Source of the DNA: Xestospongia muta
Lineage: Eukaryota; Porifera; Demospongiae; Haplosclerida; Petrosiidae
NCBI GenBank assembly: GCA_963693285.1
Contig: OY848922.1
Location: 3,708,923-3,772,922, forward strand
Reading direction: 5' to 3'
Length of the DNA: 64,000 nt
Part shown: positions 10,951 to 23,521 of the stretch, piece by piece
Layout of the letters: every line of letters begins with the position of its first letter
Numbering within the stretch: position 1 is the first letter of the stretch
The notes under the pieces: model-generated
Seen by the model: only the letters and a program-made list of their open reading frames with translations
Database searches by the model: none
Told to the model about the DNA's origin: nothing
Translations under genes and position numbers: made by a program

Positions 10951-11215
10951 AGATTTGCACAGGATGATATAGCTTTTCTAATTACTTGTAGTATAGGACA
11001 GTTCTCAATAAAGCCACTAAAATATACCTTGATCTATTTTAACGCATTTATCAGTAGCACTGAGCCAAGGTATCTTCAGACTAAAGTCGAACAGCATATC
11101 GTAATTGTTAGGGAAAAGGTTGGAAATTGCTGTCAATACAAAAGTAAGGTCTGGTCTTTTCGCTTAGTAATGCCACTACAAGAGATATAAATACTCCCTA
11201 CATCAAACATAAGTG
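10950..11215 (-). pseudogene. Fragment of a ROCO-family C-terminal exon
   Basis: It matches 14,856-15,112, the start and first half of exon 14 of the neighbouring gene, in the same orientation and including the intron-exon border. The landmarks caggatgatatagc, cagttctcaataaagcca, gcactgagccaagg and gtcgaacagcatatcgtaat are shared. Several substitutions and small gaps break the frame. No other exons are preserved beside it except a possible short match near 11,240. It is a remnant of a further array member to the left of the intact gene. Confidence 0.8.
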
Positions 11216-12644
11216 AATGTTCATATTCAATGATAATAGTAAAGCTACTGGAATAAACTGGAACTACAGTAGAACTATGCCTTTTATCTACACTTAGTCT
11301 CGTCCCCAGAACTACCTGCAAGCTAACATGTGGCTTGTAATTTCAACGCTTTCCAAGTCAATATTTTTATCGAAGTCTTGATGTGGAACATCTGGTGATA
11401 GATAATAAAGTAAATGAAAATGCTGCAAACAGCATGTTTTAAATGCAAATGATGAAATGAGAAGCATGCAGAACAAAAAAGTATGAGAGAAATATATATT
11501 TAAAACTCAGATGACTATGAAAATTGAAAGTTTTAAATGAAGAGAATAAGTGTATAATAATAGAACCAGAAATTTACTGTGAAAAACAAAAATTTAAACA
11601 CATTGCAGTAGACATGAAATAGGTAAATGCACACAAAATGCACCAGTTACCAATAAATAATATATCATGGGCAATGCTGCCACTAATTAGGATTAATTTT
11701 TAATTGGTGTGATCATATTGTTGAATTATCTGGCAAAGTAAGGTAGAAATATTGTACATTTTCTGTCTTGAAATCAGTAATCTCTTTGTAAATCATTGAA
11801 TAAATCTGTTAATATCTACATACCAGGTCACTATGGACACTATAGTCAATTTTTGGAAGAAGGTCAGAATTGTTGAAGTTTTGTAAACCTCTCTGCTTCA
11901 TGTCAAATGTTGTGGATGTGGTACACATGTAAATGTATCTATGACATAGTATGCAATATTTTACTTTAAAATCATTTCATTCAAGGGTATTTATACAAAC
12001 TGTCCTAATGAAATTATTATGTATGCATATAAAATATGTTATCTAACAAGACCAAACATTATTCTATGACAAATTATTCTGAGGTGACTGTCGTGTTTTA
12101 CACTAATGAAATTTTCTTATACTGATTAATAGAAAATTAATAGAAATTGTAGAAGTCTCACACAACATTGCAGCTATCATTGAGACCTAACATATTATAT
12201 CAACATGTATTTAAAATCATAGGTAACAAGGACGTCAATGAGCAAGGTTTATAACGTTCTGTATGGTTGCATATGTACCAGTTTATAAAACATTTGACTG
12301 ATACACAAATTTTCTATAAACTTATCACTGATATATATGTATTTTCTTTTTGTTCAATTGGTTCATTATCATTTGAAGACATGTATTCATTTTATCAGGT
12401 AGATACAATTGGTCTTGTGCATTACTCAAGTTTCTATGAGACTTGAACAACACATTCTCAATCTCAGTTTTGATGTTTTTAAATACTATAAGAACAAATT
12501 ACCAATGAGTGACATTTTCCTTGAATACATTTTTCATGATTACTTACTTATTAACAAAATGTATATATATATAAAATGTAACCAGGAATGCTACCTGGTA
12601 GTATTATGCTATGAGTCTCAGCATAGTTTCTTATAAAGGTGGCA
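11216..12644. other. Intergenic stretch
   Basis: A+T-rich with no supported gene. Open frames here lack recognisable domains or splice signals. Confidence 0.35.
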
Positions 12645-13560
12645 ATTATGCTTTAACTTTTCAGTGTTATATGTGTTATGAGGTTAAAGTTACCATGAAT
12701 TCTTGTCTTTAATCCATAATTGAAGTAGCTTAGCCTAATAATATCCAACCTCTTCCTTCTTATATTGTGAAAGTTAAGAAAAGTTGTCCCACAAATCTAT
12801 AAAATATATTCTGTTAGTTAACTGTTAAACTCCCTATATATATCCTTAATAGCATGATATATGAACTGTGTTCCTTATTTTTGTCAGACCTTTAGTTAAT
12901 GTATAGAATGCACTGCTACAAGGACCAGTTCTATAGAAACCACACCAATGTCCAGCCTTATAAAGTAAGCGTTATTTTCTTCTTCACTTCTGTGCACTGC
13001 TCTACTTTCTAGTGTGACATTTACTATTATGTCCTGATGGAATAAATACACTGGTAATAGATTGACTAAACTTATATTGCAATGTCACCACATTTATGAA
13101 CAACAACTACTGCAATTCTGGTTAGCACTAAATAATATATTTCATTGTGGTTACTTTCAGTAATCTCTACTTACTCTCTCAGTCTAGTAGCTATCACTGT
13201 ATCCCTCTCCAAATGAGTACTATCATGTTCCATAGCTAAACAAAGTGTAGGAATTATACAATATGTGTCTTTTTATCTTGTATATTATTAGATGTTGCTT
13301 TATTTATATCTGTGGGTTGCTGCTCAATTTCACTTACAGAGAGGTATGACTATATTTCATTAATGTAGGCTCTATTTCTGTAGTCTCTTAGCACCCTCAA
13401 CAATGCCAGTATTGTAGAAGTCTCTTCGTGTGATGGTGATATTCAGAGAGGTCACTTTGTCACCTTCAAAATATTATGTTTGATTATATACATTGGTAGT
13501 AAAATGAAAGTAAAATCAGAAATAATAGGAAATCAACAAACATATTAGTGTTTGTTAAAT
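12645..13560. repeat. 3'-flank repeat of the ROCO array, copy 1
   Basis: It matches about 51,690-52,600 and 63,170-64,000 in the same orientation, with moderate divergence. Shared landmarks include ccataattgaagtagctta, attctgttag, aatagattgacta and atctgtgggttgctgctcaa. It lies about 0.6 kb 3' of the stop of the ROCO gene. No convincing coding frame is conserved among the three copies, so it is taken as duplicated flank or an old dispersed repeat. Confidence 0.7.
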
Positions 13561-13957
13561 AGTCCTTGATAAAGGAAACTATTTGTTTTGTCACTTGAGC
13601 CAAATATTCTAGTAGTGATTAGATCACTTTAAAAGCATTGTGTTCTCTATTGAAGGCTTGATTATAATAGAATAACAGCAGGAGTTTTTAGTGCATACTA
13701 ATGTGTGTTACCAGGCTGTGTATTGCCGTAATGTATAACTCGATCTAAACGTTGTATCAATGCTATCAGTTATTCAATTGACTATCAACCATCGAAGATC
13801 TACATTTGGAACTAAGTTATATCAATAATATACTATACCTATAAAGTTCAATGACTTACTAGCAAATATGACAATATTAATTGTCATACAGAAAGATACT
13901 TTTTGATACAGTTACTTTAAATAAAATACCTAGTTTTTAAACATTTCAGTTTTCATA

Positions 13958-13963
13958 TTTATT
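13958..13963 (-). terminator. Candidate poly(A) signal of the ROCO gene
   Basis: On the minus strand AATAAA lies about 165 bases after the stop at 14,126. It is the nearest full hexamer I noticed downstream. Confidence 0.3.
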
Positions 13964-14125
13964 ATAGATATTAAATAATAAGCCAAAAAGTTCACACAGA
14001 AGGAAATATTATTTACTAGTAATAATTACATGATGAAAATATTGTGTCACTCATTAGAAAAAAAAGACTTCTAAGTATAGAAAAAATATAATGTAGTAAT
14101 TAAAAGCATTAAAGGATGCTATGTT

Positions 14126-14385
14126 TTAAAGAGTTTGTGACTGTATTTCAAGTGCAATACGGTTTTCATTCATTGACTTGAGTGCTTCAATTAATGTTGT
14201 CTTATTTGCATTACCGCTACTTATCCAATGAATAAGCATATCTCTACGAGCTGGTTTTGTCTGAGAGTGGTTGTCTTGTTCAATAGTACGTACTGTTGCA
14301 TATGAAATCCCTAAGTGTTCCCCAAGGATATCCCATTGATAAACATCTCTAACAGCATATACCAGACCAGGAAGATGACTGTCAT
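14126..14385 (-). CDS. ROCO gene exon 16 (death domain, stop)
   Basis: 260 nt ending TAA at 14,126-14,128. The death-domain pattern is clear: YQWDILGEHLGIS with the core Trp, then KPARRDMLIHWISSG, and TTLIEALKSM. This helix-rich fold makes homotypic contacts with other death domains and would give the protein a recruitment surface. Confidence 0.9.
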
Positions 14386-17300
14386 CTACATAAACAAAAA
14401 TGAATGTAGAAATTGCTGCTAATTAGTACTACACTTCACTGAAAGATGTTATTTTGTTACTTAACGAGCTGTCATTACCTTTTCTGATGCATAAATAGAT
14501 ACATGTAATATTATACTAGTAATATGTGATTAGAGTGCATTAATGAAATATATCTTACCCAGCATTCCATCTGGTAGAGCAACAGGAATAGCAATTGTAT
14601 CAGATACTATAAGATAATAACGTATGCATACACATATATTTAATAATAATATATAGCTTACCATTTAGCCAACAGACTTGTCTTTTTTCAGTCACAACAA
14701 ATGGAGGAATATCTTCATCTTCTGAGCATTTAGCAATATGTCTTCCTTGGTCATACTTCAATATAACACCATGAAAGCTTGAAGCTGCTATGAAATGGTC
14801 TTGGTGACATGGTAATGTCACAGTAACTTGTAATGATTCGTGATCATAGGCAAGTAAATCTGCACAGGATGATATAGTTTCTCTGATGACTTGACGTAGT
14901 ACAGGACAGTTCTCAATAAAGCCATTAAAATACACTTCAATCCATTTAAACCCATCTATTAGTAGCACTGAGCCAAGGAGATCTTCAGAGTAAAGTCGAA
15001 CAGCATATCGTAATTGTCGAGGAAATGAGTGAGAATTGCTGTCAATAAAAAATTGAGGTCTGGACTTTCTGTTCAGTAATGCCACCACCAGAGATGTAAA
15101 TACTCCCTACATCAGACAAGAAATAAAAGAATAATTACTTTTAATGATACTATAACTTACCTGTGGTACTACCTTGCTTTGAAATGTAAGTATCATAGGA
15201 TCACATGATCTCATGAATACAGACTTGTTATTGTCTGTTAATTGGCGGGGTGGTAGTGCTACTGGAATAAAGTAGCGCTTTCTCGAGTCGCGTGCAATAA
15301 ATGGAGCAACAATGCAAAGATATTGAAGCAAATTTAAAAAATCAGTCTTAGTAAAAAGCAAGGAAACAAAAGGAAGGCTAAGCTTATCGAGAAGAGACTC
15401 TTCAAACACACCATTAGTACGAAAGTCATGCTGTGTATCTGGTAGTAGACATTGACTTGGTAGTACATCATCTAGTGAGTCTACAAATGAAACTCGTATT
15501 AATGTTGAAAGCATATCAAGAAGATATTGTGGGTTAGTAAATATAACTTTAGGAAGAACTATTGGAAAATAAAGAAACAATGCCATAGAATGTAGATAAG
15601 TAATAGAACTTTCTACATCATTTTGATTCATGCTAAAATTAACTCCTATAGTGCAACAAGACACTAAAGGGATCATTCCATGCTCATTTTGTGAAGCCTC
15701 CTCTTTTACACGTAATTCAAACATATACCAACGTACTGGTATAGGCATGGAGATACCAACGTCCTTTTGAAAGGACATAATACGTTCACGAATTGAAGAT
15801 GATATCTTCTTACGATTCAACCTGCAAAGATTATCTACTGGAAATATCACCTCTTCTGAAGACTCGTTATAGAAAATGAGGCAATCACGAAATTCACTCA
15901 ATGAAGCAAGTATTTGAGCATTCTTTTTGCGCAAAGATTCAAGAAATGGCAAAAATCTAGTCTTGTCATAGTAAGTGCCAATAATCATGAAAAGAGGTCG
16001 CAAATTTAGCCTCTGTTTGCCATCTACAACAGCCATGCTCTTAGAAGAAGCTACTGAACGTACAAAATGCTCTATAAGTTGAATGTTTGTCATTTGTAAC
16101 TCACTAGGTTGATTGAGTAATTTACCATTTAGCGAGTAAAAAAACTGAGGCTTATCAGATAAATTTTCTTTTAAATTAGTGCAAATTATATGGATTGTAT
16201 TGCCACGAATAAATGCTCGTGATATATCAGCAAATTGAGGTTGGCCCCCACTATCAAGAATGTTTATCCAAGTGGCTTTATGTAGGTTTTCTGTAATCTC
16301 TCGTTCTGAAAGAACATTGACCATTTCATTTGAGTAGCTGTCAGGATCTGTTGAAAGCATACTTTGCTGGGAAGGTGTTATAGGACTGGCAGCATTTTCA
16401 GATGGCAAAGATGCTGTATTTAATGTTGTATGAGCCACAGTAGCAGTTGCAGTGGTCTCCTCTGATGATTTAATATCAACATCTGAAGATAACAATATAG
16501 TTGGTGGGAGTGTATCAGTTGAACTATTAGGTGTAGGACGAACGTCTGTTGTATCAACAGATGAGATATAACTTTTGTTAGCAACAGGAGAGCTATTACT
16601 TCCTTCAACTGCTTCAATTTCCTTGGATGAGTTTCCAGTGACATAACTAGTCGATTGTGATAAGAAGTTGGTAGTTGTTGCTGCATTTTTCAAAGTAGGA
16701 TCATTTACATCATCTGACTGTTGTTCAATAGCACGGATAGCATCTGACAACATCTTCAATAGGTCACGACCAGTAACTCTATCCCAGATTTTGCCTTCAT
16801 TCCTTTCAGCTACTCTCTCAATAGCACGAACAGGTCTTGTTGCTAATGCTGTACTATGATGAACTTTTGGAGCAGGCCAACCAAAGAGCAATGATTTAAA
16901 TGATGTTTTACCAACACAAGGTGGTCCCATAAGGACAAGTCTCATGTTACTGAGATATACATTGCCTTTGTGAAGACCCTTTTTGAAGAGATACCGTAGT
17001 TCTATATAAAAAAAGATAATTTTGTTAATAAAAATTAGAACATTATACATCGTGAAATCAATATTGCATATTATATACATGTAAGGTAATGTCAATTGAG
17101 CTTACTTCCATCAGTCAAAGCACGTGCTGCTTCTTTACTAGCTAAATCCAGTGGTGTCTTACCATCCTGTGTAATTAAAAAGGTATATCAACAAGGATAT
17201 TCGAAGCCATAAAATGACATGATTACACAGAAGGAATTACAAATATGCACAAAATATGTAAGCAATTAAACATTAATTCTTGTTTTACAAGTTTGTCTTC

Positions 17301-20300
17301 ATTCTCATCAATAGACATAACATTATTAGCCATTATCATTGAGATGCTACAACATATACTACATACACTGTATTAAAATACATCTCATCATGAACAGTGA
17401 AATTCGTAGTTCACCTTTATGAAACAGTGTACTATTATGATTGCCTTGTAATTGAATTACATTACATTACTCTACATTAGCTACAAAGCACATCACACAC
17501 TCTACTGTGCTACAGTTAATCAATGTATGATTATCTAACATCAATGTAGTTATGATATCTTCATTGTTTAAGTGTGTTTGTTGAAATAACTAAAGTTACT
17601 GTAATTGTTATGTACATGATTATTGTTTTTTAATGGATAAACAGAATGGTACTACTTTTTTGCTAATATATAGTAGTAAAGACTTACAAATGGTATTTTG
17701 TATTGTCATTATTACTAAATTTTCAATCATTATTTTTAGTATAACTCAAAGGGTGTAGTTTTACTACTTTGTAGTAAACTTGACCTTAGTGATAGTCACT
17801 GATTGTAGTAAAAATGATCATGCACTTGTAAATCTTAGCCATGCATGGCTCTTTCATTACAGGGTGTTTGCAGTGGCCTGTATAGATCACTCTAGATTAT
17901 GTTCATATTTTAATGATTTAGACTATTGCACAATTGTTCTTTAGCTGTGTTGTCAAATTGTGATGTAGTCTAAAGCATAATTAGCAGTTGAGTGTATATA
18001 ACATAGTTGTATTGTATAGTGAGTAAACGAAAAACAAGAATTAAAGGTGTGGTATATTATATGTATGCTGTTAACACAATCATCAATTTATATCATACCT
18101 TATTGACAACAGTGATATCAGCACCTTGACTAGTTAGCAATTTGATGATCTCTATAGGTAGCCAATTCCTAGAGGCTGCAAAATGTAATACAGTCCAGCC
18201 ATTGTGTAGAAATAAAAGAAAATGTCTTACTTATTTCATAGTTGAAGCAATCTATTTACATCATGCAAAGTTGTAGGTTAGTTTTGGATTTTTACTGAAG
18301 AAAGTTCAGTAAATAATATATATAAAATTATCATAATTTCTTGAACTTTTGATAAAACGTATCAAAGAGAGTTTTTATAAGTTTTATGTGCCAAATTTAG
18401 TAGTATTAATCTATTGAATTAACATTGCTATTTGTGATATCCCTTTTCATTTAATGGCAAACTGTATACCTGCAACTTCTAATAATATAATTGCATTGTT
18501 ATTTAATAAATAAATATTATATATAATAATATTATTTGTTTAATAAATAATGCAAGTACACTATGTCATCTCACTTTATTAATTACAGTCATATCTGCTC
18601 CTTGTTCTAATAAGAACTCAGCCACTTTGAGATGTCCCTTCATACATGCTAACATCAATGGAGTATTACCATCCTAATGAATTATAAATATAATAAAAAA
18701 ATGGTCAATTTTAAGAAAATCATTATGTGCAATATAACAATTGCCTTTAGTCACAACAGGATAGGAAAATGCTTTAATTTAGCATAATATTATAGAACTT
18801 AACCCAATCACAACTCAATCATTATTAAAAGTTTGTTTTAGCTTCACCAATCAAAATGGCATTCATCCATAAATAATATTGTATTGCTATGTTCCAAAGA
18901 TTTTTTTTTCGAGGATATCATATCATAACACACAGAAATGAAAATATTTTAATGTAGTACAGCAATATAGATAAGAAATAGCTAGGTTTATACTAACAAA
19001 ATTAAACTTTAATCAACATTAAGAGTATTGGAGATGTCAAGGAGTTTAATTGAATAATTATACTGCATGGCTATCAAAATTTAGTGCAGCATCAGAAGTG
19101 TTAAAGTTGCTGTAACAACTTTCTTAAGTGCATGATAGCTTCTATATGAAATGAATATCATGATATAGTATCAACACTGTGGTTGACCTTAAAGTATCAA
19201 TGAATGTGTGCAAAGGAGTATAAATTATATAGAATATAGTTGTTGAATTACTGTCAACAGAAAAAGCAGTTTACAAAGCAGCACAATTCAGTGAATTCAT
19301 ATATACAAACAAGTATTATGTAAAACACTATATTCTAGTCACACCTCAACTTCTCCTCTTCACTACATGTTACTACTAACAAATATTTCTCTCTAACTCT
19401 CACTATAATTTTACTCCTTTTATTCTACTCAGTCCCAGCTTTAAGGAACTTTGACCATAGAGATGACCTCTTAGTAAATTTTAAAAGTTACAATTAAGAC
19501 TATATTTGGACTAACATTCAGAAAAAAAGACCATTGATCTAGTAGATGATCCAATCCAAACTTGGACCTTGAAGACAAAATATGTCAGTCTTGTTTTGTC
19601 CAAGGAAAAAATTTACAGACAGAAAATGTCATAGTAGACAAGTTGTGCTGCAACATTGATCCAAAAATTGATTATTGGTGTTGGATTCAATCTTATCTTG
19701 TAAAATTCCAACCAATTGTGGAGAAATATCATGTGCTAAAGTTTACGTGTGAATTAATTACAAGTTCTAAAATAATTTATAACTGAACTAATAATATACT
19801 TAAGTTTGTGGTAGGATTTTTTAAATTTAATATGAGTCAATTCTGTCTTTAGTTTGATTAATTTTAGTCCAAACAAGTGGTTGGAGTATTATGTAAAACA
19901 CAATGTATCCTAGTCTCACACAAACTCCTCCTGTTCACTACATGCTTGTTACTATTTACAAATCTCTGTCTAAGTATATCGCTTTATTTGTTTTCTTTTG
20001 TTCTATTCAGGACCAGCATAAAATAATTTTGACATATTGTTTCATTTGTTTGCTTTTTATTCTTCTCAGGGCCAGCATTAAATAATTTTGACAGTAGAGA
20101 TGACCTCTTATTAAATTTATGATATTCATTAAATGTAACAGAGAGTTGTAGTCGTAATTTGGAAAAGATTCAAAAGGCTCTACTCTATATTACATTTGTT
20201 TTGTTAAGTTATTCACTCAAGCTTTGTGTGGTTTTTTTTTTTTAACTGCAGTCATGACATGAAATATTGACCAAAACAAGCTTATAAGAATCTATATTAT

Positions 20301-23300
20301 ACTTAATAAATCAAATAAAGTTAACAAAAAAAACTACACTATGACTAAGAATGAAATATTTAATGGAAAAGAAATGTTGGTAGCTTATTGCTGGTGACAA
20401 ATGATACTTGAGTATTTCGTTTGTACAGATCATGCAAAACTATATATATCCAGTGTTATAACATGATAAAGTTATTCTTAAGTAATTTGGTACATTGAAC
20501 ACACATGGTACATGAGTGATTATGTCAGTCTTCACATTTAAAAAACAATAACAAAGAGTATTTTCACTGATCAATAATAACATTTTAATATCATGTTAGT
20601 ATATTATTCATAAAATATGACTACTTCATGTAATCACACTGTGATCTTTCATACCTTATCAACAACAGTAATGTCAGCACCATTAGTAATTAATATTTTG
20701 ATGATGTCTGGATTATTATTGGTGGTTGCAATATGTAATGCAGTCCAGCCATTCTGTATCAATAAAACAAAGAAGCAGTACATATTCAATAAATGCTATA
20801 AAGATAAATATTCAACTTAATGTATTATTAACACATAATACATTTATGATTTTAATAATTTCACTTAAACATCCACTATGTTATATTGTCAACATGGTAC
20901 AATTATTATACAGTTATGTTCATGTATATATACCTACTAAATAATCTACTGTAGACTAGTATGCTACATTACTAAACTCAAACCAATCTATCTAAACACA
21001 GGAATAATTAATATAATTGTGCCAGAGAACATCTGCTACTTTTAGGAATATAATGAGTATATCCAATAACAGGAAGAAGAGAGATTACTATTAGTTATTG
21101 TAGAGTCTGAAGGACCTAATCTACTCAGAAGAGACTGGTTGAGCACATGATAAATCAGGTCTGAGTGAAGGAAGAGTTAACAACACTCATTTCAAGATAC
21201 TCTGATATTTTTCAAAATGAACTCGGCACCATCAAAGTACCATTTGCACTCCGTTCAAAGGTAGATAAGCTTGCTGTTTTAAAAATTATTATAACTCTTG
21301 TCTCTAATATTATACATTGCATATGTCTAATTATGGTACCATTATTACATAATTATATTTATGTATATATATCTACTATAATAATTCTAATAATGTGTTA
21401 ATTATGTATATGTTATGAATATAACTATCTGTTCCTGTCCCACCATAACATGATTTTGTGTATATTATATAAGTGTCATATGGGGTGTTATAAGAAATGT
21501 TCTATATCTCTGTGTCTCAATCTCAAGTCGTCACAAACGGTAATGAGACTGGATCTTTCAGTAAGTCACTATTAAGGAGACAATACAAGATGGCTGTCCA
21601 TGCGAGCATGAGAGAATTTTGCCTCGAACATTATTGTAGAGCTAATGATGTCGTCGATGACAAGACATTGGCAGTTTTATGTAGTGTTTGTGGTCTGTTG
21701 ATGTATAAACTAATCAAGAATTTACTAATGCCTAAGAAGTCAATTCAATTGTAGACTTGGTGAAGGAGTATTATAGCCCAAACCCATGAGTGTTGCCAGT
21801 GTTTTACATTTAAAGTAAGGCTACAACAGCCAGGAGAGGCAGTGGCAACCTTTATAGCTGAGCTGAGACAACTATACAAGTTTTGTGAATATGGGGATAT
21901 GTTAGATGACATACTACGTAGTCGCTTAGTGGGTGGTATTCGACAGCTGAGTATTCAATGATGACTGCTGGCTGAACCCACCCTAACTAACTCTGAAACA
22001 TGCTCTTTAACTGGTACTTGCAATGTAGTGGGCAGAGAATGATACATAAGATATTCAGTGCTAAAGCCTACTTGTTACTGTTATGGAGGAAACCACTTAG
22101 CACCAAGTTGTAGATTTAAAGACTCAAGACTTAATTAAATTTTGCCGAATGTATAATAATTCATAAATAAATGTTTGGTATGTTATTTTTTAATATAATG
22201 TTATTTATCAAACAAAATAGCATAACATTAGTAATTGTGTTATGTTCAGACATTATTTTTTAAATAAATAGTAGTATATAAATGAAATGAATGTCATGAT
22301 ATAGCATCAACAGTACAGTTGAATTTAAAGGTTTCAATGAATGTATATCAAGGAGTATAGAATACAGTTGTTAAATTACTGTTAACAGGAAGAGCAGTTT
22401 ACAAAGCTACATATTTCAGTGAATTTTTACATGCAAACAAGTATTATGTAAAACACAATGTATCCTGGTCTCACACAAACTCCTGCTGTTCACTAAATGC
22501 TTGCTACTCTTCACAAATTTCTGTCTAAGTATCATTTTAATTGTCTTTTATTTAATGTACTCAGTGCCACCCTTAAATAATTTTGACAGTAGAAATGACC
22601 TCTTATTAAATTTATGCTATGCATTAAGTGTAAGAGAGAGTTGTATTCATAATTTGAAAAAAAATTCAGAAGGCTCTATTCTATCTTATATTTGTTTTGT
22701 TAAGTCATTCACTCAAGCTTTATGTGGTGTTTTGATGTTATATTTTCATCCACTGTTTAACCATTCGCTGTTTATACTAAATCCTATTACTCCTATTATC
22801 TTATAGTCAATCCACCAATACACTTTACGAGTTACTGCATTTATGGATAAATGCAGCTAAACCATTTCTAATTAACAGGTACAGCTAAAGCGATCATAAC
22901 ATATATATATCATGAGAGGTAGACCATCTAGATAGCAAACTAATGACTTAGCAGTATCATTATATCATTATAGATAGAGATGTGCTTTGGGATGGAAAAT
23001 TTGTACTTTGCATACAAAGAGTTATAAGTGTTAAAAAATTCCAGTGTACTAGTCATAATGAAAAAGGTTAACCTAGCATACAAGAATTGTGGATGGACAA
23101 TCACATTATGACAGGTCAATATGTCTGCTTGTCTCAGTTTAATTATAATGGAACAGCTTGATCTTCCCAGGAATTATTGTAACTTGACAACCTTAGAAGA
23201 ATCTATCTGTATTTAATCATTCTAAGAAGGACAATCAGAAGCTAAACTGAGTATTAACCAATTATTTTTTTAGAAAAAGAATACTGATAAGTTATTATAT

Positions 23301-23463
23301 TATTACAGTATATTTTAAAAGATTGTTCTAGTGTTCATGATCAAGATAATTACATTTATAGGTTGTCATTTGTGTTGAGAGTAAGTTATAAATGAAGATC
23401 GTTTGTTGCCCTGAAAAGTCACACAAAACTATAAAATTAAATAATATGAAGTGGACATGCTCT

Positions 23464-23521
<58 letters not shown>

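Noticed and set aside
12645..13560. A small conserved gene in the 3'-flank repeat
   Set aside because: The three copies share sequence, but no reading frame stays open in all of them and there is no consistent splice pattern.
15107..17095. Start of the Roc-COR protein at the ATG near 17,095
   Set aside because: The first 30 codons are intron sequence. A tatatag acceptor at 17,002-17,003 joins in phase to the ankyrin half-repeat exon at 17,106-17,166.
23464..23518. CRISPR-like or satellite array at the TA runs
   Set aside because: They are plain (TA)n microsatellites without spacers. The genome is eukaryotic.
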